Translations under genes and position numbers: made by a program
Notes under the pieces: generated by a model
What the model was told of the DNA's origin: nothing
Database searches by the model: none
What the model saw: the letters and a program-made list of their open reading frames with translations, nothing else
NCBI GenBank assembly: GCA_029565685.1
Contig: JAKQNR010000021.1
Location: 310,001-374,000, forward strand
Direction of reading: 5' to 3'
Length of the DNA: 64,000 nt
From: a bacterium
Lineage (GTDB): Bacteria; Zhuqueibacterota; Zhuqueibacteria; Residuimicrobiales; Residuimicrobiaceae
Shown: piece after piece, positions 1 through 8,492 of the stretch
How positions within the stretch are numbered: the stretch's first letter is position 1
Layout: each line of letters begins with the position of its first letter

Positions 1-1
1 G

Positions 2-1057
2 AACGGCGCGGCGCAGTTTTTGCATCTCGATTTCGACGGCGTGACCCGGGATTCGGGCGATCAGCTCTACGTGCTGGATCAACAAAGTAAACTTACCGCT
101 CGTGTCGCGTTTTCAGATCTGGCGATCGATCATCTGTCCGGCCGCTTGCAAGAGCAGGAGGTGGTGCTGGACACGGTTTTCCGCAGCCTCTCTCTGCCCG
201 AGCGTCTCGACGATCTCGATCATGTCCGTTTCGGCGACGCCAGACTCGCGCTGGATATTTTCAATACCATCCAATTGCCGCTTCGTTTCGAAGGCACGTT
301 GCGGGCCTGGAACGAGCAAGGCCGAAGCGTCTCTTTCACCATCAATGAGCAAATTCAAGCGGGCGGCAGCGGCGAAGTGCGCACGCGGCTGCCCCTGTTT
401 ACCGCCCAGAACAGCCCCATCGTTCAGTTTATGGATATTCGTCCCACGCATCTGGCGATCGCCGGCCGGGCTTGGGTGGGCGATGGCATGACCTATGGTC
501 GAATCAGCGCGTCGGATTATCTGCGCGCCCAAGTCGTATTGGACGTGCCGGCTCGAGTCAGTTGGACCGCCAAAGAGGTGCGTCTGGACACCACTCAGAT
601 TCAGATCAAACCCGCGGCGGAAGAGGGCGATCTGTATGACCAGGGGGAGATCGTGCGGATTTCCGCTGACGCCACCGATCGGTTGCAGAGTGCAGTGATT
701 CAATTAAGAATCGAAAACCATCTGCCTCTGGGCGGCGTCCTGCACCTGCGCTTGGCCGATGCCCTGGCGCGCCTGTACGACCGGCCGAACGTCCTTCTCG
801 GCCCGATCCAGCTGCCGGCAGCCGCGATGGATGCGGCCGGCCGGGCGTCGGCCGCCCGGCATATCGAAACGTCCCTGGAGTTGAACAAAGAGGATTTGGC
901 GCTTTTTAAAAATGCAGGAATGGACCTGAAACCGGTTTTCATCGCCACGGAATTGAGCCTGGACGGCAGCAACGGCGAGGAACGGCAGATTTTCAGCGAA
1001 GATTATATCAAAGTGCAGGCGTTGCTCACATTGGAAGTGCTGGTGAGCGAGGAGTGA
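2..1057 (+). CDS. Unknown beta-rich protein, C-terminal part (cut by window edge)
   Basis: The frame is open to the left edge, so the 5' end lies outside the window; about 350 residues are visible. I recognise no family. The visible part alternates hydrophobic and polar residues in the manner of beta-sandwich or long beta-sheet proteins. It has no cysteines, no membrane segment and no obvious catalytic motif. Phrases such as LDIFNTIQLPLRFEGTL and AVIQLRIENHLPLGGVLHL look like repeated beta-strand units, which suggests an exported or envelope protein, but that is inference. The stop codon sits one base before the ATG of the radical SAM gene, so the two are probably cotranscribed. Confidence 0.75.
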   Translation, partial: NGAAQFLHLDFDGVTRDSGDQLYVLDQQSKLTARVAFSDLAIDHLSGRLQEQEVVLDTVFRSLSLPERLDDLDHVRFGDARLALDIFNTIQLPLRFEGTLRAWNEQGRSVSFTINEQIQAGGSGEVRTRLPLFTAQNSPIVQFMDIRPTHLAIAGRAWVGDGMTYGRISASDYLRAQVVLDVPARVSWTAKEVRLDTTQIQIKPAAEEGDLYDQGEIVRISADATDRLQSAVIQLRIENHLPLGGVLHLRLADALARLYDRPNVLLGPIQLPAAAMDAAGRASAARHIETSLELNKEDLALFKNAGMDLKPVFIATELSLDGSNGEERQIFSEDYIKVQALLTLEVLVSEE

Positions 1058-1058
1058 A

Positions 1059-2060
1059 ATGAAAGAGGCGCAATTTTACATTGCTCTGGAAAACGGCCAG
1101 GTAGTCTGTCAGCTGTGTCCGCACGCCTGCAAACTGGCGGATGGCAGAGTCGGCGTGTGCGGCGTGCGGCGGAATCGCGGCGGCGTGCTCTATTCGCTGG
1201 TTTACGAAAAGGCGGCGGCCATGCATGTGGATCCGATCGAAAAAAAGCCGCTGTTCCATGTTTATCCCGGGTCTGCGAGTTTTTCCATCGCCACCATGGG
1301 GTGCAATTTCCATTGCCGGTTCTGTCAGAACCATGATCTTTCTCAGGTGCATGGCGAGCCGACCGGGCAATTGGCGACCAGCCGGCAGGTGGTGGACGCA
1401 GCGATTTTGCGGCGATGCCGGACCATCGCCTGCACCTACACCGAACCGACGGTCTATTTTGAGTATGCTTTAGAGATCGCCCGACTGGCCAAGGCGGAAG
1501 GGATCGCCACGGTATTTGTCACCAATGGGTATATCAATGAAGCGCCGTTGCGGGAGTTGGCGCCCTATCTCGCCGCCGCCAACGTTGATTTGAAGGGGTG
1601 GAACAAAGATTTTTATCGTCGGGTGATCGGCGGCGATCTCGACAGCGTGCTCGCCACCCTCAAGCTGATGAAAGGGCTGGGCGTATGGGTAGAGGTGACC
1701 ACGCTGTTGGTGCCGGATCAGATCTCGGAGCCCGATCTGCAGGAGATCGCCCGTTTTATCAGCCAGGAGCTGGGCGCTGAGACGCCCTGGCACATCAGCC
1801 GGTATCATCCTGATTACCAGTACACGCAAACGCCTGCCACGCCGTTGGCCCTGCTGCAGCGCGGCCGCGAGATCGGCCTGGCGGCCGGTTTGCGGTATGT
1901 GTACAGCGGCAATATTCCCGGGGACGAGGGCGAACACACCTATTGTCCGCAATGCGGCAGAAAGGTGATCGAGCGCTATGGTTTTCAGATTTTGGCGAAT
2001 CATGTTCACAACGGCGGCTGCCGCTTTTGCGGCGCCGGCTTGGACGGCATCGGACTTTAG
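1059..2060 (+). CDS. amrS: AmmeMemoRadiSam-type radical SAM enzyme
   Basis: This 333-residue radical SAM protein resembles the AmrS/PflA-activase-like family. The 4Fe-4S cluster motif CxxxCxxC is at C82, C86 and C89 (context GCNFHCRFCQNHD). Extra cysteine pairs lie near the N terminus (C17, C20, C24, C34) and at the C terminus (CPQC and CRFC), the latter resembling a zinc ribbon. AmrS homologues usually accompany AMMECR1 and Memo proteins in a system of unclear chemistry; neither partner is visible in this window. The ATG follows the stop of the upstream gene by one base, so translation is likely coupled. The family is confident; the substrate is unknown. Confidence 0.88.
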   Translation: MKEAQFYIALENGQVVCQLCPHACKLADGRVGVCGVRRNRGGVLYSLVYEKAAAMHVDPIEKKPLFHVYPGSASFSIATMGCNFHCRFCQNHDLSQVHGEPTGQLATSRQVVDAAILRRCRTIACTYTEPTVYFEYALEIARLAKAEGIATVFVTNGYINEAPLRELAPYLAAANVDLKGWNKDFYRRVIGGDLDSVLATLKLMKGLGVWVEVTTLLVPDQISEPDLQEIARFISQELGAETPWHISRYHPDYQYTQTPATPLALLQRGREIGLAAGLRYVYSGNIPGDEGEHTYCPQCGRKVIERYGFQILANHVHNGGCRFCGAGLDGIGL

Positions 2061-2106
2061 GCGATCGATGCTTGTTTGTTGTTCAATTATTTATTAGGGG
2101 GCGTTT

Positions 2107-2652
2107 ATGAAATGCGTTCTGTTTCTGGTTCTTTCCGGCGTATTGGTTTTTTTCTCCTGGGCTTCTCTTTCCCGGCCGCGTTTCCATGGATTTTATCGGT
2201 TGTTCGCCTGGGAGTTTATGTTGGGATTGTTTCTGCTCAATGTTTTCTACTGGTTCAAGAATCCTCTCGCTCCGCATCAGCTGCTCTCCTGGGCGCTGTT
2301 ATTTCTCTCTGCCGGCGTCGTGCTGTGCGGGTTTCTGCAATTGCGTCGCATGGGAAAAGCGGATCCGCGGCGGGACGATGGGCCGCTGGTCTCTTTTGAA
2401 AAAACCACCGTGTTGGTTGCCTCCGGTATTTATCGCTACATCCGGCATCCGATGTACTGTTCGCTTTTGTTGCTGACTTGGGGAATTTTCTTTAAAAGGA
2501 TATCGTCGGCCGGCCTGGTTTTGGCGGCAGCGGCCACGTTTTTTCTCTTTCTGACGGTGTTGCGCGAAGAGGAAGAAAATGTGCGCTATTTCGGCGAGCC
2601 TTACCGGGAGTATATGAAACGGACCAAACGGTTTATCCCTTTTCTACTGTGA
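2107..2652 (+). CDS. Isoprenylcysteine carboxyl methyltransferase-like membrane protein
   Basis: A 181-residue integral membrane protein with about four or five hydrophobic segments (near 1-20, 30-50, 58-78, 105-150). The C-terminal half carries the ICMT/PEMT-type signature: SGIYRYIRHPMY followed by a hydrophobic stretch, then REEEENVRYFGEPYREYMKRTKRFIP. These motifs bind S-adenosylmethionine in membrane methyltransferases of this family. Bacterial members methylate lipids or small thiols as often as prenylcysteine, so the substrate cannot be named. An ATG with a GGGGGCG-type upstream sequence is used. The gene is followed directly by the tandem repeat array. Confidence 0.8.
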   Translation: MKCVLFLVLSGVLVFFSWASLSRPRFHGFYRLFAWEFMLGLFLLNVFYWFKNPLAPHQLLSWALLFLSAGVVLCGFLQLRRMGKADPRRDDGPLVSFEKTTVLVASGIYRYIRHPMYCSLLLLTWGIFFKRISSAGLVLAAAATFFLFLTVLREEEENVRYFGEPYREYMKRTKRFIPFLL

Positions 2653-2659
2653 AAAAATC

Positions 2660-3540
2660 ACCGCAGAGGCGACGGAGTTAAACGGAGAACCCCTTTTTTT
2701 GTTTTTCTCTGTGATCCTCTGTGTCCTCTGCGGTTTATTGTTTTTTATTGAAAAGAGCCAACCGCAGAGGTAACGGAGTTAAACGGCGCCCCCCTTTTTT
2801 TGTTTTTCTCTGTGATCCTCTGTATCCTCTGCGGCTTATTGTGTTTTATTGAAAAGAGCCAACCGCAGAGGCAACGGAGTTAAACGGAGAACCCCTTTTT
2901 TGTTTTTCTCTGTGATCCTCTGTGTCCTCTGCGGTTTATTGTTTTTTATTGAAAAGAGCCAACCGCAGAGGCGACGGAGTTAAACGGAGAACCCCTTTTT
3001 TTGCTTTTCTCTGTGATCCTCTGTGTCCTCTGCGGTTTATTGTGTTTTATTGAAAAGAGCCAACCGCAGAGGTAACGGAGTTAAACGGAGAACCCCTTTT
3101 TATGCTTTTCTCTGTGATACTCTGTGTCCTCTGCGGCTTATAGCTTTTTATTGAAAAGAGCCAACCGCAGAGGCAACGGAGTTAAACGGAGAACCCCTTT
3201 TTTTGCTTTTCTCTGTGATCCTCTGTGTCCTCTGCGGTTTATTGTTTCTTATTGAAAAGAGCCAACCGCAGAGGTGACGGAGTTAAACGGAGAACCCCTT
3301 TTTTTGCTTTTCTCTGTGATCCTCTGTGTCCTCTGCGGTTTATTGTTTTTTATTGAAAAGAGCCAACCGCAGAGGTAACGGAGTTAAACGGAGAACCCCT
3401 TTTTTGTTTTTCTCTGTGATCCTCTGTATCCTCTGCGGTTTATTGTGTTTTATTGAAAAGAGCCAACCGCAGAGGTAACGGAGTTAAACGGAGAACCCCT
3501 TTTTTGCTTTTCTCTGTGATCCTCTGTGTCCTCGTGATTC
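2660..3540. repeat. Tandem array of nine 100-101 bp palindromic repeats
   Basis: Units begin with CCGCAGAGG at 2661, 2762, 2863, 2963, 3064, 3165, 3266, 3367 and 3467, a period of 100 or 101 bases. Each unit is an imperfect inverted repeat. The left arm starts AACCGCAGAGG and continues with ACGGAG blocks; the right arm carries CTCTGTGATCCTCTGTG and ends CCTCTGCGGTTT. A T-rich centre separates the arms, and TTATTGAAAAGAGCC links the units. Substitutions between units are few, suggesting recent amplification or homogenisation. The ninth unit loses its right end at about 3534. No gene is supported between 2653 and 3785. Solo elements of this kind are widespread in bacterial genomes; a tandem array is less usual. 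Confidence 0.95.
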
Positions 3541-3785
3541 GTGGTTGAATAATATCTGCGAATAACCTTGAATTCCAGAGATAGAATTTTCCCGCGGAAT
3601 TTATCAGGTGTTGACCGGGCAAAGAGGCCCGGCCGATGGTCCCGCCGGTAAAAAATTCCCAGGGCGATCATGAGGCCCGGCTGCGACGCTTCTTCCCGCA
3701 TCGGCTGCACGAATCTTTTGCATCCTTGGCAAATCTTTACTATATTTTCCCGCAAATCCTTCCCCAACCACAACAAAGGGACGCT

Positions 3786-5105
3786 ATGCACATCCTTTCG
3801 CTTTTTCACGGTCTCATCGGCCTGGGCTTCGTCACCTTTCTCGCCTTTCTCTTTTCCGCCGACCGGCGAGCGATCAACTGGAAACTGGTGCTGACCGGCA
3901 TCCTGCTGCAATTCGGTTTTGCCTTTCTGGTGATTAAAACCGACCTCGGCCGTGAGGTCTTTGACTGGATCTCCCGGCTTTTCGTCATTCTGTTCAATTT
4001 TGCCGGCGACGGCGCTCAGTTCGTCTTCGGCCCGCTGGCTAAAAGCAGCGGCGACAGCAGCCTGGGGGTGATCTTTGCCTTTCAAGTGCTGCCCACCATC
4101 ATTTTTTTCGCCTCCCTGATGGCTGTGCTCTATCACCTCGGCATCATGCAAAAGATCGTTCAAGGCATGGCCTGGGCGATGCAGCGGCTGATGCGCACCA
4201 GCGGGGCGGAGACTCTGGATGTGGCGGCCAACACATTTATGGGCCAGACCGAAGCCCCCTTGGTGATCAGACCCTATCTCGCCACCCTGACCGAGTCAGA
4301 GCTTTATACCATCATGGCCAGCGGCATGGCCCACATCTCCGGCGGCGTGCTCGCCGCTTATATGCAGATGCTGGGGCTGGCCCTGGCCAAGTCCCAGGGT
4401 GCGGCCTTTGAAGAGTCGCAGGTATTTTTCGCCGGCCATTTGCTGGCCGCTTCCATCATGGCCTTTCCCGCCACTCTGGTGGTGGCCAAAATACTGATGC
4501 CGGAGACCGGCGAACCCATGACCATGGGCACTGTCCGCCTCAAAGTCGAAAAGAGCTACGGCAGCGTCATCGAAGCGGCCGCAGGCGGCGCCGGCGACGG
4601 CGTGCGCCTGGCGCTGAACGTCGGCGGCATGCTCATCGCCTTCATCGCCCTCATCGCGCTGATCAACGCGCTGCTGGGCTTTGTCGGCAACCTGACCGGA
4701 TTGAACGGGATCCTGATGAATCAGTTTAACAAGCCGCTCAACCTCGAGCTGCTCTTCGGCCTGATCTTTCAGTTTATCGCATTCATCATCGGCGTGCCGT
4801 GGAAAGAGGCGCTGGAGGTCGGCAGCCTCATGGGCATCAAACTGGCGGTCAATGAATTTGTCGCCTATCTCAAGATGGCGGACACGGTGGGCGCCGGTCT
4901 GCTGTCCACCAAATCCATCGTCATCGCCACCTACAGCCTGTGCGGCTTTGCCAATTTTTCATCCATCGCCATTCAGATCGGCGGGCTTTCACCGCTGGCG
5001 GAAAACCGGCGCAGCGACATCGCCCGACTGGGCCTGAAAGCAGTCCTCGGCGGCACCATCGCCACCTGGATGACTGCGGCCATCGCCGGATTGCTGACCC
5101 ATTGA
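3786..5105 (+). CDS. nupC: CNT-family nucleoside transporter (NupC-like)
   Basis: A 439-residue concentrative nucleoside transporter, importing nucleosides with Na+ or H+ across the inner membrane. Family landmarks are GQTEAPLVIRPYL at 153-165, the following SGGVLAAYM, the EFVAYL motif and the C-terminal CGFANFSSIAIQIGGLSPL. Many hydrophobic segments fit the CNT fold. The frame is open further upstream, but the ATG at 3786 is chosen because it has an AAAGGGA ribosome-binding site and gives a normal N terminus. The next gene, a purine permease, starts 30 bases downstream, so the pair looks like a nucleoside and nucleobase salvage operon. Confidence 0.93.
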   Translation: MHILSLFHGLIGLGFVTFLAFLFSADRRAINWKLVLTGILLQFGFAFLVIKTDLGREVFDWISRLFVILFNFAGDGAQFVFGPLAKSSGDSSLGVIFAFQVLPTIIFFASLMAVLYHLGIMQKIVQGMAWAMQRLMRTSGAETLDVAANTFMGQTEAPLVIRPYLATLTESELYTIMASGMAHISGGVLAAYMQMLGLALAKSQGAAFEESQVFFAGHLLAASIMAFPATLVVAKILMPETGEPMTMGTVRLKVEKSYGSVIEAAAGGAGDGVRLALNVGGMLIAFIALIALINALLGFVGNLTGLNGILMNQFNKPLNLELLFGLIFQFIAFIIGVPWKEALEVGSLMGIKLAVNEFVAYLKMADTVGAGLLSTKSIVIATYSLCGFANFSSIAIQIGGLSPLAENRRSDIARLGLKAVLGGTIATWMTAAIAGLLTH

Positions 5106-5134
5106 TGACAGACTCTCAAGGATACGGAGGACAC

Positions 5135-6745
5135 ATGTCCAAATCGGCTTCAGCGAAATATCGTTGGTTTGTGGCCGGCGACCTCAACGGTTTTTTCGGC
5201 CTCATGTTCGACAACCTGACCGTGCTTTCGTTTCTCGCCGGCATTTTGATCTTTGTCTTTAAATATCCGGCGGACATTGTTTATACGCGCATGTTCCCGG
5301 GCACCGCCTTCGGCGTGCTGTTCGGCGATCTGGTCTATACCTGGATGGCCTTTCGTCTGGCCAGGAAAACCGGCAACACACAGGTCACCGCCATGCCGCT
5401 GGGACTGGATACCCCCTCGACCATCGGATTGGCGCTGGTGGTGTTAGGGCCGGCATTCATGGGACTGAAAGCAGAAGGCTATTCGGAACGCGACGCGGCG
5501 ATGATGACCTGGTATATCGGCATGGCCACCATGATGTTCATGGGCGCAGTCAAATTGGTTTTCTCGTTTTTCGGCCGCTGGGTGCAAAAGATGGTGCCGC
5601 AGGCCGGACTGCTGGGCTCGCTGGCAGGCATTGGATTGGGGTTGATCGGCATGACGCCGCTGATCGATATTTTTGGCATGCCGCTGGTCGGCGTGATCGC
5701 TCTGGGCATGATTTTCTACACACTGGTGGCCGGGATTCGGCTGCCGGGGAAAATACCCGGCGTGCTGGCCTCTGTGGTCATCGGCGCCGGGCTCTATTAT
5801 CTGATCGGACCGCTGGGATTGGTGGGAGGGACCTATGGCGGTCCACCGCCCCTGGATCTGCATTTCGGTTTGCCGCTGCCGACGCTGGATTTCATGAAAG
5901 GGTTGTCCGCTGCGGTCAAGTATCTTCCCCTGGCCATTCCTTTCGGCATTCTCACTGTGGTGGGCGGCATCAATGTCACCGAGAGCGCGCGGGTGGCCGG
6001 CGATGATTACAATACGCGCGATATTCTGCTGACCGAAGCCGTGGCCACCCTGGCAGCCGGTCTGTGCGGCGGCGTCGCCCAGTCCACGCCCTACATCGGT
6101 CAGCCGGCTTACAAAAATATGGGATCCCGTGCCGGCTATACCCTGCTCACCGGCATTTTTGTCGGTTTGGGCGGCATGCTCGGCTATGTCTCGTTCATCA
6201 TCGAATTGATCCCGCGCGCGGTGCTGGCGCCGATTCTGGTCTTCGTCGCCTTTGATATCATCATGCAGGCGTTTGTCGCCGTGCCCAAACGCCACGCTCC
6301 GGCCGTGGCCTTTGCCTTTTTTCCCACCGTGGCCCGGCTGCTGGCGATCAAGATGGGCTCGCCGGAGCCCATCCCTGCGGAAAAATTCCACGAGCTCATG
6401 AACGCGCCAGGCAAGGCGCTGCCGGAACTGCAGGTCATCATCGCCCTGGGCAACGGCTTTATCGTCACCGCTATGCTCTGGGCCGCCTTTCTCGCAGAGC
6501 TGGTGGATCGGCGCTTGAAAATCTCTGCGCTCTATCTGGTGGTGCTGGCGTTCTTTTCCTTTTTCGGCATCATCCATTCCGCCATGCCCGACGGCTCCAT
6601 GTATCTGCCGTGGAAGTTGAGCGGCATCGCCCAGCAGGTGCCGTATCAGTTCACTTTGGCCTATCTCTGCCTGGCGGCGCTCTTGTTCTGTCTCTCCTAT
6701 ACCCGCGAGAGCAAGGAGCCGGTCACCGGCATGGCGCACGAATAG
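5135..6745 (+). CDS. Xanthine/uracil/purine permease (AzgA/NCS2-like)
   Basis: A 536-residue polytopic membrane protein related to the NCS2/AzgA nucleobase permeases. It opens with a soluble stretch, then shows roughly 12-14 hydrophobic segments. The central conserved region (GGINVTESARVAGDDYNTRDI followed by GGVAQSTPYIGQPAYKNMGSRAGYT) matches the substrate-site region of AzgA-type proteins. The ATG at 5135 has a GGAGG at 5126-5130 with ideal spacing; the frame continues upstream inside the transporter gene but without an initiation signal. The specific base transported is unknown; its operon partner is a nucleoside transporter, consistent with salvage. Confidence 0.85.
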   Translation: MSKSASAKYRWFVAGDLNGFFGLMFDNLTVLSFLAGILIFVFKYPADIVYTRMFPGTAFGVLFGDLVYTWMAFRLARKTGNTQVTAMPLGLDTPSTIGLALVVLGPAFMGLKAEGYSERDAAMMTWYIGMATMMFMGAVKLVFSFFGRWVQKMVPQAGLLGSLAGIGLGLIGMTPLIDIFGMPLVGVIALGMIFYTLVAGIRLPGKIPGVLASVVIGAGLYYLIGPLGLVGGTYGGPPPLDLHFGLPLPTLDFMKGLSAAVKYLPLAIPFGILTVVGGINVTESARVAGDDYNTRDILLTEAVATLAAGLCGGVAQSTPYIGQPAYKNMGSRAGYTLLTGIFVGLGGMLGYVSFIIELIPRAVLAPILVFVAFDIIMQAFVAVPKRHAPAVAFAFFPTVARLLAIKMGSPEPIPAEKFHELMNAPGKALPELQVIIALGNGFIVTAMLWAAFLAELVDRRLKISALYLVVLAFFSFFGIIHSAMPDGSMYLPWKLSGIAQQVPYQFTLAYLCLAALLFCLSYTRESKEPVTGMAHE

Positions 6746-6839
6746 GCATTGTTATAACCAGAAGGTTCAGAGCAAGGGACCGGGCCGCAACAGCCGCTGC
6801 GTTCCCGGTCTATTCCTGGACCGCTGAAAGGAGATCGAG

Positions 6840-7280
6840 ATGATCGCCTATCGCAATTCGCAGACAGGCTACCTGATCATCAGCCTGCTGGTGATCGGCA
6901 TCATCGCCACCCTGGCTTCCACCACGTTGGAAACCATCGGTCTGGTGCATTATATGGCGCTGCTTCTTCTCATCATGGCGCTGGTGATGTTTTACAAATT
7001 GACGGTGGTGGTGGAACGCGGCGTGATCGTCTGCTCGTTCGGTCAGGGGGTTTTCAGCAAAACCATTCGAGTGCGGGAAATCGCCGGCTGCCGCGTGATC
7101 AGAGTGCCGTGGCACTATGGCTGGGGAATACGGCTCACGCCGGCCGGCTGGATGTACAACATCGCCGGCACAGAGGTTGTGGAGATCACCTACAAATCCG
7201 GTAAAAAATTTCTCATCGGCAGCAATGAGGCGGAATCGCTTCGCGAGGCCATCGAGGATGAGATGAAAAAGTTTTCCTGA
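6840..7280 (+). CDS. Small membrane protein with PH-like domain
   Basis: A 146-residue protein with two hydrophobic segments (about 11-30 and 38-53), followed by a soluble domain whose pattern (VVVERGVIVCSFG, GWGIRLTP, VVEITYKSGKKFLIGSNEAESL) resembles bacterial PH-like (bPH) domains. The ATG follows GAAAGGAGATCGAG, a strong ribosome-binding site. It lies 94 bases after the purine permease; a GC-rich inverted repeat (GACCGGG/CCCGGTC, 6779-6812) lies in the gap without a U-tract. Function unknown. Confidence 0.75.
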   Translation: MIAYRNSQTGYLIISLLVIGIIATLASTTLETIGLVHYMALLLLIMALVMFYKLTVVVERGVIVCSFGQGVFSKTIRVREIAGCRVIRVPWHYGWGIRLTPAGWMYNIAGTEVVEITYKSGKKFLIGSNEAESLREAIEDEMKKFS

Positions 7281-7333
7281 ACGCCCTACCGGACAGTGCG
7301 GCGCTTTGGGCGAATGTTTTGCTGTGAAATAAA

Positions 7334-7475
7334 TTCACCACAGAGGCAACGGAGTCAAGCGGAGAGAAATTTGGTTTGTGCTTTTCTCTGTGATCCTCTG
7401 TGTCCTCTGTGGTTGAATCATTTCGGCAAATGGCCAAGAATTCCATAAAAAAAAGTCTGCCACGGAATTTGCCGG
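7334..7475. repeat. Solo copy of the palindromic repeat, with conserved flank
   Basis: One copy of the same element as the 2660-3540 array: left arm CACCACAGAGGCAACGGAG, right arm CTCTGTGATCCTCTGTGTCC then CTCTGTGGTTGAAT. The sequence after the right arm (GTGGTTGAAT, then CAAGAATTCC and CCACGGAATTTG) is recognisably related to the sequence after the last array unit (GTGGTTGAAT, TTGAATTCC, CGCGGAATTT at 3541-3602). The element therefore seems to be longer than the palindrome alone, by about 60 bases. Confidence 0.85.
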
Positions 7476-7547
7476 CGCAATGAAACGGCCGCCGGCCTGT
7501 GCTTTCTCAGCGGCCGTTTAAAGCTGCAAACGTCCTTTGCCGAGCGG

Positions 7548-7799
7548 TCAGCCTACGGTAACCCGGCCGATGCGCCAGCTCATGGCGCTATGGTTATAAA
7601 TCAGTTCAAAGGAACCGGATTCCCGTGTGGATACGTGAAAATGGAAAACCCGGTCCCTGCCCAGCGCCTCATGCCAGACGCCATGGACCTGGACCACGTG
7701 ATAGGTCCGGTTGCGCCAATGAAAACGAAGCGGACGCATTTTGCCGCCGTCATAATGGCTGAGCACCTGAACGGCCTCGTTGATCTGTTCAAATTGCAT
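7548..7799 (-). CDS. Small conserved-looking protein, possibly DUF6504-like
   Basis: An 83-residue protein on the minus strand. The pattern RPLRFHWRNRTYHVVQVHGVWHE, RDRVFHFHV, GSFELIYNHSAMSWRIGRV resembles small bacterial proteins with one compact beta-rich fold (DUF6504-like), where a WRxRxYxV opening, an ELxxD-type middle and a final WxxxR are typical. That assignment is from memory of the pattern and is tentative. The upstream AAAGAG is a weak ribosome-binding site. No operon partner is apparent; it diverges from the S-component gene. Confidence 0.55.
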   Translation of the reverse strand: MQFEQINEAVQVLSHYDGGKMRPLRFHWRNRTYHVVQVHGVWHEALGRDRVFHFHVSTRESGSFELIYNHSAMSWRIGRVTVG

Positions 7800-7946
7800 G
7801 GTAGTCTCTTTAGTGTAATAAAGTACACCTTATTGTAATCAAAAATTTCTCTATTTGCAAGCCATTTTTTAACTTTTGCCAATGAGGGGATATTTTAGTA
7901 AATTGGCGGAGTGAATCATCAGGACGATGCAAGCGCCGGAAGGACC

Positions 7947-8492
7947 ATGCAAACAGCAGAACGACCACGGCACCATAAAATCATTCAGTGCGCGCTGCTG
8001 ACGGCGGCATCGATCGCGATCGGCTATCTGTTCCTGCTTTTGCCCAATTTTGAGTTCGTCACCGCTTCCATTTTTATCTCCGGTTTTTTGATGGGCCCGC
8101 TCTACGGGCTGCTCATCGGCCTGACCGCTGAATTTCTATTTTCCATGTTCAATCCGTTCGGCGCGCCCTCCTTGCCCTTGCTCATCGCCCAGGTCCTTTC
8201 CATGGCGGTGGTCGGCTGGGCCGGCGGCATGGTGGGGCGCACCCATTGGCTGGACCTGCCGGCAGCGGTGCGCATGGCCTGGTTCGGTCTGATGGGTTTT
8301 TTCTGCACGCTGGTGTTCGACATGCTGACCACCCTCAGTTTCGCGGTGTTCATCGCCGGCGGCGACAGGCGAAAAATGGCGATGACTTTTATATCCGGCA
8401 TGGTCTTTTACCTGGTTCATCTGCTGGTCAATACCGTTGGTTTTGCCGTCCTGGTTCCTGTGTTGCTTAAAAGGCTGAAGCGATTGCTATGA
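7947..8492 (+). CDS. ECF transporter S component (vitamin-binding membrane subunit)
   Basis: A 181-residue membrane protein with about six hydrophobic segments and the look of ECF substrate-binding (S) subunits: a charged N terminus, then LLTAASIAIGYLFLLLP, an ISGFLMGPLYGLLIGLTAEF segment and long later helices. S components capture a vitamin or metal and dock with a shared EcfAAT energising module, not seen here. The ATG at 7947 has GGAAGGACC upstream and is preferred over a GTG at 7911. Its stop overlaps the next gene's start (ATGA), so it is translationally coupled to an outer-membrane protein. The nearby cobalamin riboswitch suggests B12 (CbrT-like), but this is inference. Confidence 0.75.
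   Translation: MQTAERPRHHKIIQCALLTAASIAIGYLFLLLPNFEFVTASIFISGFLMGPLYGLLIGLTAEFLFSMFNPFGAPSLPLLIAQVLSMAVVGWAGGMVGRTHWLDLPAAVRMAWFGLMGFFCTLVFDMLTTLSFAVFIAGGDRRKMAMTFISGMVFYLVHLLVNTVGFAVLVPVLLKRLKRLL

Noticed and set aside
2660-3540. CRISPR array
   Set aside because: The units are about 101 bases and directly adjacent, with no variable spacers and no cas genes nearby; these are tandem palindromic repeats.
3450-4163. A 237-codon minus-strand frame running into the repeat array
   Set aside because: Antisense to the CNT transporter start and the last repeat units; no family features.
5444-6739. A 431-codon minus-strand frame opposite the purine permease
   Set aside because: Rich in His, Gln, Arg and Asp without hydrophobic cores; the plus strand encodes a clear permease.
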